DNA of 64,000 nucleotides from Gonapodya sp. JEL0774 (taxonomy: Eukaryota > Monoblepharomycota > Monoblepharidomycetes > Monoblepharidales > Gonapodyaceae). Within the stretch, counting starts at the first letter, position 1; every line of letters starts with the position of its first letter. The position numbers were made by a program, and so were the translations under genes. The DNA lies in contig JADIIX010000031.1 in assembly GCA_027604505.1 (NCBI GenBank), positions 117,587 to 181,586 of the forward strand, given 5' to 3'. The notes below the pieces were generated by a model that worked only from the letters and a program-made list of their open reading frames with translations, had not been told where the DNA came from and made no database searches. This document shows positions 11,417-21,722 of this stretch, in pieces.

Positions 11417-13595
11417 CTACTTTATCAACCTCTTAACCTCTTCGTAACAGACAAACGCCACACCTGCGGCCGGCACCGCCTTTAACAGCATCGCTGGCCA
11501 GCCTCTGTAGAATCCCAGCAGACCCTCGCCTGCAAATGTCTGCTTCACACAGTCGAGAGCGGAACTGTACACCGTAGGGTGGGATGGTGTGCGTTGTGCT
11601 TGGAGACTTGGTATCGGTAAGATGCAATATCAAGGTCCCGAGCGACGTAAAGTGTTGGCCGCATCCACCGCCACGACAAAGAGGAATGTGAGATGCATTA
11701 GCAAGTGCTTTGAGCGCGAATTCTCGACGATCTTGATCACCTGTTACCCAGGGATTCACAACACTTACCCAATTCTCACGAGGTTGAAAGGATGTGTCAC
11801 CGTTCCCGCCAGGGCTGGCTACATTCAGATCGATCCAGACGGGCGGGAGTGATATCCGGTATGAGACTGAAATCATTTCTACCCAGATGACGGACCAGGG
11901 AAGGGAGGGTTCCGTGTCACAAAACGTGGAGATCCATTCACCGCCCCGCACCCAGCACCCAACACCTCGCCCTGTCCCAGCACCTCATCCACGTCCTGCC
12001 CCGGTCTCAACTTTTCATATCTCTTCCCTTGCTTACGCGTGGCCCGCCATCGCTTGATCGCCTCGAACGACCAGTAGTTGAGGCCAGAGTAGGGAACGAT
12101 GCCGAGGCAGGCGGGAAGTGCCCCGCCAAAGAAACCTCTGATGCCCGAGGTGGTGTAGATAGTACGAGCGGTGGAAATATCAAGTGAGCCAGGCGTTGCT
12201 GGAGTGCCAGATGGTGTGTGAGAGGGAGGCGTGCGGGTGGGGGAAGGGGGCTTTCCTTGACGACCGTGGTCGGGCCGAGTGTGGGACGGTGGGGGAACAG
12301 CGGTGGTGCAGGGACCTTTGATGCTGCAGAGAGGTGTTCTGGAGATGTAACGGTGGTGGTTTGGTGGGAGATCTCGCTTATCATCTGCGATCTTTGGCAC
12401 GATCCGAATGCACAGCAGTGACGAATGGTTCGCACGGTTGTGGAACCAGAGACATACAAAAGATGTCATTAAACCATACCAAGATACGTCAACGGTGGCT
12501 TCAAAGATTTTGGAACTCACCTGACTGTGTCCAGCGGATAAATTGTGATCTGGCTCGCGAACCCCGCGGCACCCCCACCAACCAAATTCTCCAGCCCCTC
12601 CCCGTCCACAGCACCAGTTGCCCAGCTCCCCCCTTTCATCCGCGTCACCCCCCAAGTTTTCACCTGTTCGTAGGTCGCGAAGCTCACCCCTTGCTCGGGG
12701 AAGATTTTGACGCAGTTGACACCGTTCCCCCTCCAAAACCCGCGAAGCCACCAGAGGAGCGGTAGATGGCCCGTGTAGCAGATCCGAGGGACCCAAGGCT
12801 TAAAATTGCGGTAGGAAAACGGTGATTTGTGGGGTTGATGTGGTGAGAGCTATAGTTGTACGGTCCCACGGTGCCCGTTTGAATGTAGATACGGAGACGG
12901 TCGAGCGGGGCTGTAGCTGAGCAGGAGACTGCACCAGATTCCTCCACTCAGAAAGCTGATTATTAGCGTGTTCGATGGAGTTAGTGAAGGCCAATCGGTC
13001 AAAAATCGAAAGCCGCAGCTACCACGTCATTGTCGCTACTCACGAAAGCCAACCACTCCCCACTTGCTTGATGTCTTTCCTCACATCTCGTCCATACACA
13101 GGACTAAATCCATGTGCAAGTTCGGATCATATAGCATTCGGTATCTCGCCAACATTGTCCTCAGCTCCCCTTCTTCACTCGAGTCGCGACAAGAGCCACG
13201 ACTGGAGGCACATCTGCATTTTTCGAGCCGCGGCTTCGATTCTGCCGTCGAAGAGCCTCATAGAATTCAGGGGGGATGGCGCGTGAGAAGGTTTGAGAAA
13301 ATTCCGTCGCAGTGACGCAGCCGTCGTGGTCAGTGTCGAGTGTGTGGAAAAGACGGGAGAGGTCCGCTGGGGGTATCGCTACGCCTTTAAAGATTTCACA
13401 AAATGGAGACTTCGATCTTTCTGTCTTGCCTTGATTCTGCTTCGATCAGAGCTTTCTGCTTTTTTCGGACCCACCTGCATCCCGGAATCCGCGTTCGAGG
13501 TCTTCACGATTAATCAGGCCATCAGAATCAATATCTAGCGATTCAAATGCCCGTGCGAGATCGTCTTTGTGGTCAGAGTTTCCGGTGGTGCCCAT
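11417..13595 (-). CDS. EF-hand mitochondrial carrier (SCaMC/SAL1-like ATP-Mg/phosphate carrier)
   Basis: A mitochondrial inner-membrane solute carrier with N-terminal calcium-binding EF-hands, the arrangement of SCaMC/SAL1 ATP-Mg/Pi carriers (family knowledge). The first exon (13595-13475) encodes MGTTGNSDHKDDLARAFESL and EF-hand loop DIDSDGLINRED. The second continues GVAIPPADLSRLF and loop DTDHDGCVTATEF. Carrier repeat 1 has ATAPLDRLRIYIQ then LRGFWRGNGVNCVKIFPEQ (exon 12798-12521). Repeat 2 has GFASQITIYPLDTVR and GIRGFFGGALPACLGIVPYS (exon 12338-11942). Repeat 3 has LAGTVTHPFNLVRIGLQAQ (exons 11818-11769 and 11606-11417) and LGFYRGWPAMLLKAVPAAG, ending EEVKRLIK. Phases of these joins agree. 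The stretch linking the EF-hands to repeat 1 (about 13270-12945) is unresolved and may hold further EF-hands. The second signature lacks the usual second basic residue (PLDTVRTP). The carrier identity is firm; the substrate is inferred from the architecture. Confidence 0.85.
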
Positions 13596-13929
13596 TAAGT
13601 GATCGTGTGAAATTGCGAGAAAGCCGCGTCATCCCTCCTCCGGAAGAGGGTGTTCTCTGTTAGTTATTACATCATACAACATTGCCACACTAATATCTAA
13701 TACGCTGATTTCAGTTTCAAAACTTAACGTAATCGACTTGATATTCAAAACTGCGCCTACAACTACAGATAGTACAAACACCTGAATCAGTACATTGAAC
13801 TCCCCAAGAGCTATTGTCGTTCGATCACCTCACCACTAACACACTAATAGGAAGCTTCAGAAACCACTGACGAGTTCTGCCAGTGCCGCACCTATAATCC
13901 AGCACCAAAATGTCCATGACCTCTCGCTC
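13596..13929. other. Intergenic, no gene seen
   Basis: Short AT-richer spacer between the start of the carrier gene (minus) and the stop of the next minus-strand gene. It probably contains the carrier promoter and the 3' end of the neighbour. Nothing else is recognised. Confidence 0.4.
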
Positions 13930-16200
13930 TTACGGCCTTGGCATCTCTCGGCATGCGCATTTAGATTTCTCCCAGTGGCGGCGCAGCCCCCAAATATCAG
14001 CGTACTGACGTGTATTGTCGATAGGGGAGTCGTCGTGGGTTTCCAATTTCAGTTCGAGATGAAAGGAACAACTAAATAGGAGACTCACCACTCTGCCTGT
14101 CACGGGGCACATGGTGCCTCCAGTAGCTTTTCGTTTTTGTCTGTACATCTGTTGAGTGACTCTAATTCGACGGAATCGGCGGCGATCAAGAGGAAAGGGA
14201 AGACAAACCATTCCGATATAGCATCCGACAAACAAAATAAAAGTACGCAAGCACATAAGCCACCTTGCAACGCACCTCCGCTTATCCACCGAATCTCTGT
14301 CATCAGATCTGTGTCTTCCTCCTCCCTCAACCATCTGACCGATCATAGTCCCCATCCCCATTCCCAGTCCCGCCATCCCCTGTACGCTCCCGTACTGTAC
14401 CCCCTGCATGCCGGTCATGCCTATGCCCGGAACGTGCACTGGCACCGGAACAGGTAATTGCATGCCTTGCATCCCTGCCATCGTTTGGTACGGCATGTGC
14501 TGGTACTGGACATGAACCGGTTGAGCTTGCATGCCACCCATTGACTGCGGATCGGAGACAAGAACGTATTGGACGTTTTGCTGTTGCTGTTGATGTTGTT
14601 GATGCTGCTGCTGCTGCTGTTGGTTGTGATTGGGGGATGGGGCAGTGGTGCCGTATTGGTTCTGTCCAGTACCGGTTGAAGAGGTGTGCATGGTCGTAGT
14701 GCTTGACGTGGACATGTTGGAAAGGGAGAAAGACGAAGATGACGTCGGAGAGTGCGCGTCGGCACACACCATGCCCGACGGGACAAAGTTGTGGAAGTTG
14801 ACGCCATACTGCGCCGCGAACGGTTGAAGCGTCTGGTCCACTTGCACACCTCCCGTCGGCGCTGCAGCAGAGTACTGGAAAAAAGGGAAGGACTGAGACT
14901 GCTGCTGCTGATGCTGCTGATGGTAGTGACTGACATGCCCGTGGTGGTGCGACGGCGACTCTGGGGATCCATACGCGTTGTGTTCAACGTGTTCGTGCGA
15001 AATGGTGTTACCGCCATGTGCCATCGACGCCGATGAAGATTGGGTCGTACCACTCATGTGATCCATCGCGTCGCTCGGGCCGCCGCCCATATGACCTTGT
15101 TCAACACCGGATCCCATTTGCTGGTGCTGGTGTTGGTGCGGTACTTCCGAAGCTGACATGTAATTCTGCATGCCCGCGCCCATGTTGACATTGATCGGCA
15201 TCTGCAACGGAACCAAAAATGTCTGTTCTGCCCCGACGTCCACGTTCATGCCCATGCCCATACCGGCGCCATTGCCCACGGATGCGGACAGCGGAGCACC
15301 GTACGGAGAGTAAGAAGCGTATCCTGGGTAACTAGAAAACGTTGCCGAGAACGAGTTTGGATCAAAAGAGGTGGGAAGAGACACTAGTGTCGCCGAAGAC
15401 GGGGCAGTTGGGGGGATCGACATCTGCGCAGTAGCTGCGGATGAGAGTGCGACACAGCTGGAGTTGGTGTCCTCATGATCTGCAGCAGAGAGGTCTGAGC
15501 CAATGATGTTTGGTGCTTGGGATCTGGGTGAGAAAGCGATGGGAGGGTGATGGTCTATGGAAAGGCAGGTTGAAGAGGAGTGGGTCGTCAGCGGAGCCGG
15601 TTTGGACGACGGTCGGCGTTGAGACTTCGATGGAGAAAGCGGAGCGGACGGTATGGAAGGGAGGCCAGAGACGGGGTCGTGGAGTTGCTGAGATGGGACT
15701 TGCTCCAGGACGATTGGTCGTTTTGGAGTTGCAACACTGTTTCCTTGTGTCAGAGCGAGAGGACGGTCGTCGTCGTCCTCTGCAGTTTCATTAGAGTGGT
15801 GATGGTGCTGCGATGCGTTCGTAATCGTAGCGGTCGTCGTGGCTACGTGGTGCGGGTGCGTCGGTGACGGGTGACTCCACTCCATGGACCCGGCAAGTGT
15901 TTTCGAGCTTGTCGAGTCGGTGTTGTTCAACTTGGCTTCCGATCCGGGATGACCGGGGCGCTTTTGTTTCTTTGACGAAGCGACTTTCTCATACGCATCT
16001 CCGAGTCCCGCTTCTGTGTCGTGCGTAGTAGCGAGCGTTGCAGCGCTCATTCCCAGGGGCGGCGGGTTCCGGACCAAAAACTCATCGGAGATTGCCGGAG
16101 TGAGAACTACTGAAGGGGTGCGCGCGAGTTTTTCGGACGAGGCAGGACGGGAGGGCTTTCCTGGCTGCGCGAGTGCCGAGTCGGAGTGCAGGGGATTCAT
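13930..16200 (-). CDS. Gln/His/Met-rich low-complexity protein, ~690 aa, unknown function
   Basis: Not assigned to a family. The start is the ATG at 16200 (MNPLHSDSALAQPGKPSRP); the frame is open further upstream but has no better ATG. The N-terminal half is Ser/Pro/Thr-rich. The centre has poly-Gln and His tracts (about 14580-14625 and 14905-14925), Gly-Met runs (GAGMGMGMNVDVG), and a C-terminal region rich in V, P, Q and M (MQLPVPVPVHVPG). Such composition is common in fungal transcription co-regulators and RNA-binding assemblies, so a nuclear regulatory role is possible but only an inference. Two introns are predicted at 14275-14162 (114 nt) and 14088-14005 (84 nt). Both are multiples of three and free of stops, so the frame stays open without splicing. 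After splicing, the C-terminus contains VTQQMYRQKRKATGG, CPVTGRV and YADIWGLRRHWEKSKCACRE, the only conserved-looking part. Confidence 0.65.
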   Translation of the reverse strand: MNPLHSDSALAQPGKPSRPASSEKLARTPSVVLTPAISDEFLVRNPPPLGMSAATLATTHDTEAGLGDAYEKVASSKKQKRPGHPGSEAKLNNTDSTSSKTLAGSMEWSHPSPTHPHHVATTTATITNASQHHHHSNETAEDDDDRPLALTQGNSVATPKRPIVLEQVPSQQLHDPVSGLPSIPSAPLSPSKSQRRPSSKPAPLTTHSSSTCLSIDHHPPIAFSPRSQAPNIIGSDLSAADHEDTNSSCVALSSAATAQMSIPPTAPSSATLVSLPTSFDPNSFSATFSSYPGYASYSPYGAPLSASVGNGAGMGMGMNVDVGAEQTFLVPLQMPINVNMGAGMQNYMSASEVPHQHQHQQMGSGVEQGHMGGGPSDAMDHMSGTTQSSSASMAHGGNTISHEHVEHNAYGSPESPSHHHGHVSHYHQQHQQQQSQSFPFFQYSAAAPTGGVQVDQTLQPFAAQYGVNFHNFVPSGMVCADAHSPTSSSSFSLSNMSTSSTTTMHTSSTGTGQNQYGTTAPSPNHNQQQQQQHQQHQQQQQNVQYVLVSDPQSMGGMQAQPVHVQYQHMPYQTMAGMQGMQLPVPVPVHVPGIGMTGMQGVQYGSVQGMAGLGMGMGTMIGQMVEGGGRHRSDDRDSVDKRRCVARWLMCLRTFILFVGCYIGMVCLPFPLDRRRFRRIRVTQQMYRQKRKATGGTMCPVTGRVVSLLFSCSFHLELKLETHDDSPIDNTRQYADIWGLRRHWEKSKCACREMPRP

Positions 16201-18337
16201 TGACGAGCTGGAGAGATCTGGGAGGGAGGGAGTTGAGTCTTGGCGGTGGTGTTGGAAGATTTCACAAACCGTGGCTGAAACAATTGATGAAAAGATTCGG
16301 GGAGGTAGGTGCAAGAGGGAAGGTGGGCAAGGTCGTCGGATATTGAAGTGACAGAAACACCACGGTGGTTGGGAATGTGAGGAACGATCCAAAAGAAAGA
16401 CTCGTTCACGAATGTGGCTGTCACATACCGAGCAAATCTAAAGACTCCTCTTTGTGGATTGAAGCTGGCTTGGACCTGGTTTGAGGAGGTGACGACCGAG
16501 CTGGAATGTAGTGCGGTTAAGCAGGAAGAGCGTACACGAACGAGGAAGAAGAGAGAAGAATCAGTTGGATCAGTAACTAGTTAGTGGATTCCGAGGATAA
16601 ATATAGTCCACCACGTGTCACGACTGATTTTCTGCAATGATGGTGATGGATCGATGAATCCACGTCGGGGTTGCGTCGAATGTACGTTCACAGCTCCCGA
16701 ACCGATACGACACTCGATCACATCAGATTCGTAAACATCATTTAGCAACGTGTGCTTCCTCCGTTCTCTATCCTGGCGTTCCAACCGAGTCTCATTCATT
16801 CAGTGGGACCAGGGCACGATGGAGACTCACCTTCCGGATCCAGAGTGATCGGTCTCGATGCCGGCTGTTTGGATGGCGCTGGACCATTCCTGCTTCGCGG
16901 AGTTCGCATAGCAAAGTGTCTTGATCTTGCACTGATGTATACGCTCTAATTCGCCGAGTGATTCGCCAGTGATGTATGAAGAACCAAGGTGATGATCGGC
17001 GAGCAAATGCGGATCTCCACTCGCTTCTCAGCACCAGCAATTGTTAGAATACTGCAAGATGAGTTCGAATCGCTCCAAGTGGTTGACTCCAAGCGGTGGA
17101 CTCTCTCCGCTCGCTCTCGATCAGAATTGCTTCTGGATGGGCGATTGATGCCGATTCTCGTTTGTGATCGCTCCCTCCTGCGCTCTCTTCGCCGTTATCC
17201 AAAAGCAGCTATCGAACGTCGTCCGCGTGTGAAGACAGAGTTGGCGAGGTGCGAGAATTTGCGAAGTACGAGTGGGGTTCGGGGGATCGATGAGCTGGAA
17301 CGCGTAAAGGACTCCTGCGACACAAAATTCTCCGATTCCCAATCCACCGACCCTTATCACAATGCGAATAGTGAACAGTAGAAATGGCTGAAAACTGGCT
17401 TTGCTTCAAAGCTATATAAGAATATGAACGGGACCCAGAGCAAGATCTTGTACGTTTCCTATGGACTTGCGTCTGGTAGAGATATGTCGAGATGTTGGAG
17501 CGTTTCACGCCATCAGTTATACTGGTCGGTACCCACTGCTGTACTATCGCAGTCAGATGCGTATGTCCTCTTGAATTTCATGTACGCAGCTGCCCATACG
17601 TTAGAATTCCACCGGTATTATGGTGTGCATGATGAATAGTGCCAAACCATGACCTATATGGAATGATGCGATCCCCACTTGCGGCACATTGCCATCGTGG
17701 CGACAACGGTACCGTCAAAGATACACTGGATTGGTTGAACGGTTTGGCAATTTCGCCTTTACAAAGAAAGTCCCTGCGCACACACATTAATCTGCACATG
17801 GACAGTTCGATGTATATCCAACGAAACACGCCAACCCTACAAACACACACGCACAAAAGAAAAGAGACAGAAGAAGCTTGGATGGGGGATCAGAACAAAG
17901 TACAGCAGGAGAAAAGCTCATCGATCATTGCAGCGATAAACACGACTTCCAAAAAGGGAACGCATACGAGAGGAGAACAAACGAAAAGCGGGCGCGACGC
18001 GACACACAAAAGAGGCTATGAAAACAGGGATCAGGATGAAAAAAAGGGCGAGACATAACCGGGGGATGGACAGAATCGGCCGATCATAAAGGAGGACCCA
18101 ACGAAGAAAACAGTACGAGAGATACCGTCCACCGTCCACCGTCCACCGTCCCTGTCTCCACCACGACAGCGACACACACATACAAACACGCACCCGCACA
18201 CGCACTGCCTCTTCAAGCTGAATCACCACCACGCAACTTCGCCATCAGGTATGACACTCAGACCTCCCATCTCTCCCAGTCGCACGGTCGACGGCACAAG
18301 ACCCACAGTTTATCCTGGCCTGGCCTTCCATCCACTT
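16201..18337. other. 2.1-kb intergenic region, no gene seen
   Basis: This lies between the start of the low-complexity gene and the stop of the tail-anchored-protein gene, both minus. The frames are short or compositionally simple, for example a purine-rich plus frame at about 17640-18058. It is likely to be a long regulatory or leader region. It contains a short 7-bp tandem repeat (18125-18152) and a CA-rich stretch (about 18172-18204). Confidence 0.4.
18125..18152. repeat. Tandem repeat, four 7-bp units
   Basis: Three perfect CCGTCCA units followed by one CCGTCCC unit. A CA-rich stretch follows about 20 nt downstream. Simple microsatellite in non-coding sequence. Confidence 0.9.
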
Positions 18338-18922
18338 TTACTTCGCAATAACCCACGCCACAACCAGGACCGCCGCAGCACCAAGCACGACCAGCCACGG
18401 CAAGCCGAATCCTGATCCCGATACAGAACCACCGCGGCGTGAAAGACCCGTCGGTTGCGAGGCGGACGCTTGCGGTAGGGGGGTGGACTTGGTCGCCGGT
18501 GAAGGTGACGGTGACGGTGCCAGCGTCTGAGTCTTGCTGGCTGGAATCTCGGGCGTTCCAACCATGGTAGCGGGTGAAGAAGGCGACTTGAGAGATGGGG
18601 AGCCATTGCCAGTGCCATCGGTGTACGTGACGGCGAGGGGACCTGCAGAGAGGGACGTCGGAGCAGACTTGAGGGAGCTGGAAGCGTCGCTGTCTGTGAC
18701 TGGAAGGATACTCTCGGCAGCATCTTCACCATTCGCGGTAGCCTCTGACTCGACAGGCGTTGGAGTCCCAGAGGAAGCAGAGTTTCGATCGTGCTCGACG
18801 GCGTCGTGAATCTTTACCGCGAATAATGGAGACACTTCGGTCTTTTGTTCCTCTACCCCACCGGTACTCGGCCGCACTGGCTGGTCCTCGACGGCGACGT
18901 CAACATTCTTGGCGGCCTCCAT
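18338..18922 (-). CDS. Predicted tail-anchored membrane protein, Ser/Thr/Pro-rich
   Basis: No family recognised. From the ATG at 18922 (MEAAKNVDVAVEDQPVRP) the frame gives about 194 residues, acidic at first, then Ser/Thr/Pro/Ala-rich with SPSPSPATKSTPLPQ. It ends in one hydrophobic segment (LPWLVVLGAAAVLVVAWVIA) and a single Lys. A lone transmembrane helix at the extreme C-terminus with no signal peptide is the mark of a tail-anchored protein inserted post-translationally into ER, mitochondrial outer or Golgi membranes, with the bulk facing the cytosol. The reading frame stays open about 120 nt upstream of this ATG (HKPHSPDELILPALPPLPP), so an upstream exon is possible. It follows the CBM48 gene on the same strand; no functional link is visible. 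Confidence 0.6.
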   Translation of the reverse strand: MEAAKNVDVAVEDQPVRPSTGGVEEQKTEVSPLFAVKIHDAVEHDRNSASSGTPTPVESEATANGEDAAESILPVTDSDASSSLKSAPTSLSAGPLAVTYTDGTGNGSPSLKSPSSPATMVGTPEIPASKTQTLAPSPSPSPATKSTPLPQASASQPTGLSRRGGSVSGSGFGLPWLVVLGAAAVLVVAWVIAK

Positions 18923-19468
18923 GACGAAACCACCACTTGCAGGGGTAGGAGGCAATGGGGGGAGAGCCGGGAGGATGAGTTCGTCGGGCGAGTGCGGCTT
19001 GTGGTTCGTGATGGTGTGAGAGCGATCGAAAGGTGGAGTTAGGAGTAGTTAAGGAGTTGGTTGTGAGCATTGTGAGATCGGACGGCACGAGTGGATATGG
19101 GTAAAAGCGTACATGTAAAAGAGGAACAGTGTATTTCAGAACACCACACAGACACACATTCAAAGACAATCTCAAACAACAGCTCAACAACAAAGCACAA
19201 ACAAAAGGGAGCAGATGACTATTCTTCTGATGGTAAAAGGAGGTCCGGTTCTCGGGTTCTGAGATTGATCCGGTGTTCCTCCGTGAGTAGAGACAACAAG
19301 ATCGCCGCGCCACGGTTCCAGCGCTACTTTTCGTACTTCGTGTACGATCCAAGGCTCCAAATTCGAGACTTCACCGCCCCTTCACTTGATTATTACTCAA
19401 ACGTCGCCGCCACGCCTTCACAGCAGGCCACAACCCCGCCCAACCAGCCGACCTCCAGAGGACGATCA
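18923..19468. other. Intergenic, no gene seen
   Basis: Spacer between two minus-strand genes. A minus frame at 18900-19352 was considered as an N-terminal exon of the tail-anchored protein, but it is in a different frame with no plausible splice. Probably promoter and 5' leader. Confidence 0.35.
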
Positions 19469-20681
19469 TCACAGGATGGAGCATCCACACACCCTACTCC
19501 TCGTCACGACTTTTTCCTTCTTCGTGCCCACCTTATCGCCTCCATCGCCGTTGATTGCGCGCCCGTTCCCGTTTCCCTTCACCTTCACGTCAGCACCATC
19601 CGCCGTACCCAGGGTGGACGAATTGACAATGACGTCAGTGGCGCTGTCCGGGTCACCGTCGTAAAGAGATGTTGAGCCGTACACGGGTGGCTTCTCTGAT
19701 GGCGAGAGGAGCGATGTGGTGGACGAGCTCTCGACATCGGCGTCGGGTTCGGGGACCAGAGTGGGCGCAGGAGACGTTTCGAGCTTGGAGGTCTGGATGA
19801 GCACGGCATCTTCGCGAGTCGAGGGTGCTGCAGAGTTCTCCACTGGCGGCTGCACGGACGGAGATTGTTCCACGATGAGTTTCGCGAGATGGTCGTGCGC
19901 GAGGAACTGGGCGTCCATGGGAGCGGAAGACGACTCGGGGACGATGATGTAGTTATTTTTGTTCCCCGAGGCTAGTTGCGATTGGTTTGAAATAATATTT
20001 CGAGGATAAAGGCGAAGTGTAAGCACCAAGTTTTGGCATTTCAATCCAGAAAAGGATCCACATTCATCCGAAACCATAACATCAACTTACCATCAGTGGA
20101 GATTGGCATGGAGTCATCAGTGAGCCCTTTTGAAATAGTAGCCCATTTACATTGTTCCACAAGTAGGACGAAACAGATAACGAAAAGAAAAGAACAAGAA
20201 AGCAAGGACCGATTCGTGAACGAAATCCTTATCGTCGCAAGATCTGCTTTCTCTCTCGGAGTTTCGAACTCACATTGGCCGTCTGCAACGTATTTGAACT
20301 GTTTGGGAAAGAGTGGCACCGCACGGGATCAGCCCACTGAAACTCGTCTCGAGCGTGATCAAGGGAACGCCACGCGTGACACCGCTAATAATACTTTTCC
20401 AGCCCGAAATTCAAAATCTAATTGATCTAGAGCATTTCCATCTGGCGTTCCCCGTCTTGTTCTTCGTTCCCCCGTGGGTCCTTTGTGTGACTCACCTCCA
20501 CGCGTTGCCCATTCGCTGGAAGCAGGACTTGGGCTACAAACACCGAGGACCCAACGCCAGGAAACTCCTTCTTGGCCATCGTGACGGACTGGCTCCAGTT
20601 ATCGAATGTCCCGGTGACAATCACCTGGGACGGGGACCAGGAGGGATTGAATATGAACTGATGTGTTATCGTGCTGGACAT
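19469..20681 (-). CDS. CBM48/AMPK-beta-like glycogen-binding protein with C-terminal CaaX box (Mdg1/Crp1-like)
   Basis: Four exons join with consistent phase: 20681-20496, 20298-20274 (25 nt), 20126-20091 (36 nt) and 19971-19469, giving 249 residues. The N-terminal ~85 residues are a CBM48 (AMPK1-CBM) domain: HQFIFNPSWSPSQVIVTGTF, DNWSQSVTM, FVAQVLLPANGQRVE, FKYVADGQW, LTDDSMPISTD, GNKNNYIIV. The paired Trp and Lys (DNW, FKYVADGQW) are the usual sugar-contacting type. The rest is Ser/Thr/Pro-rich and disordered, ending VCGCSIL. Cys-Ser-Ile-Leu is a canonical CaaX prenylation signal of the geranylgeranyl type, with a nearby Cys that could be palmitoylated, so membrane attachment is likely. The layout (N-terminal CBM48 plus long disordered tail) recalls yeast Mdg1/Crp1; orthology is inferred. 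It is a divergent neighbour of the SH3 gene, about 1 kb away. Confidence 0.8.
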
Positions 20682-21722
20682 CGCTGGTGAGAAAGGCGAG
20701 CAGGGCGGCGGGCGGGTAACAGAGCAGAGATGGAATACGAAAGAGCCGAATTTGAGACTAAGATTGACGCTGTTCGTCTCAGCGTCGCGGCAACAAACCG
20801 CAGATTCTGTTAAGGAAAGTTGGACGAGCTGAGCCGACCTGGTGCGCAGGTTCATTCGCCTTCAAGACCTACCCTTTTGGCATCTCAGTTATTTGTTTAC
20901 ATTTGAGCTCTATTCGCATGCCAATTGCCTTCACCTTCGCATGGAAAGTGGACATTTATTCGCATGGACCAACGGGGCAGATGTATATTAGCACTTCAGG
21001 GTTCTGCTTTACTTGTTGTTCAAGTGTAGATCCACATTCACAATTAGAACGGTCAACGGTCCTTTCAGTACAGTAAACATCGCTGGCTCTTTGTGTATAG
21101 TTGCTGCCTAATACTGTTCGTGGCACATCAGCTTTCATGACGGTGGCATATTGGGTTCAAAGAATCCATTGATTTGATCCCCCACGCCAAAAATCATGGA
21201 TAAAGAAAGAAATTCTGAGCACCGCTATTACTTGTTCTTTGTTCATAAGGAGTCCTTCAGTTTCCCATCGCAATTGCGATCGACATCCCGTGATGCCTAC
21301 AAAACAAACCTGCGCCAACTTGTGAGCAGTACAGGAGTTACATGTATATATGTTAAATGAAAACTAAACAAGCGAAAGGAAACAACTGGGTCACAAAATA
21401 CTCAACTGGAGAGACCATTTGTGTTTGCCAACAAATTACAATAGTCCGACAAGAAATGACACCGCAACCGCATGTCAAGTCCGGTTGCCGCTGGTTCTAA
21501 TCATCCAGGCACTACAGCTTCTAAATGATGATGTCCGCTCTGTTTTGGTGCAGGTCTCGAGCAAGAAAGCGGGCGGGTTGCCGGTTGCCGCCATTTCGTC
21601 ATAAGAGCCGATCGGGCCGCCTTCGTTTCATATCGCTCTTTTCCATTTTTGTTTTCCCGCCTGTCGGCGCTTTGCTCTCCCCTCGCAAGGAATCAGTTGT
21701 ATTCTCGTCAGTGTTTGCATCG
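20682..21722. other. Divergent intergenic region, no gene seen
   Basis: Lies between the CBM48 gene (minus) and the ankyrin/SH3 gene (plus), so it should carry both promoters. No convincing frame or repeat is seen. Confidence 0.4.

Noticed and set aside
14581-14625. CAG/CTG-type repeat as an expanded microsatellite
   Set aside because: It is a short, interrupted poly-Gln tract within the coding exon; nothing indicates expansion.
17061-17075. A GTTCGAATC-like stretch resembling a tRNA B box
   Set aside because: Flanking sequence cannot form a T-arm or acceptor stem, and no A box is seen at the right distance.
17639-18058. 139-codon plus-strand frame rich in Lys, Thr and His
   Set aside because: Starts at a non-ATG codon and its composition follows the local purine/CA-rich simple sequence.
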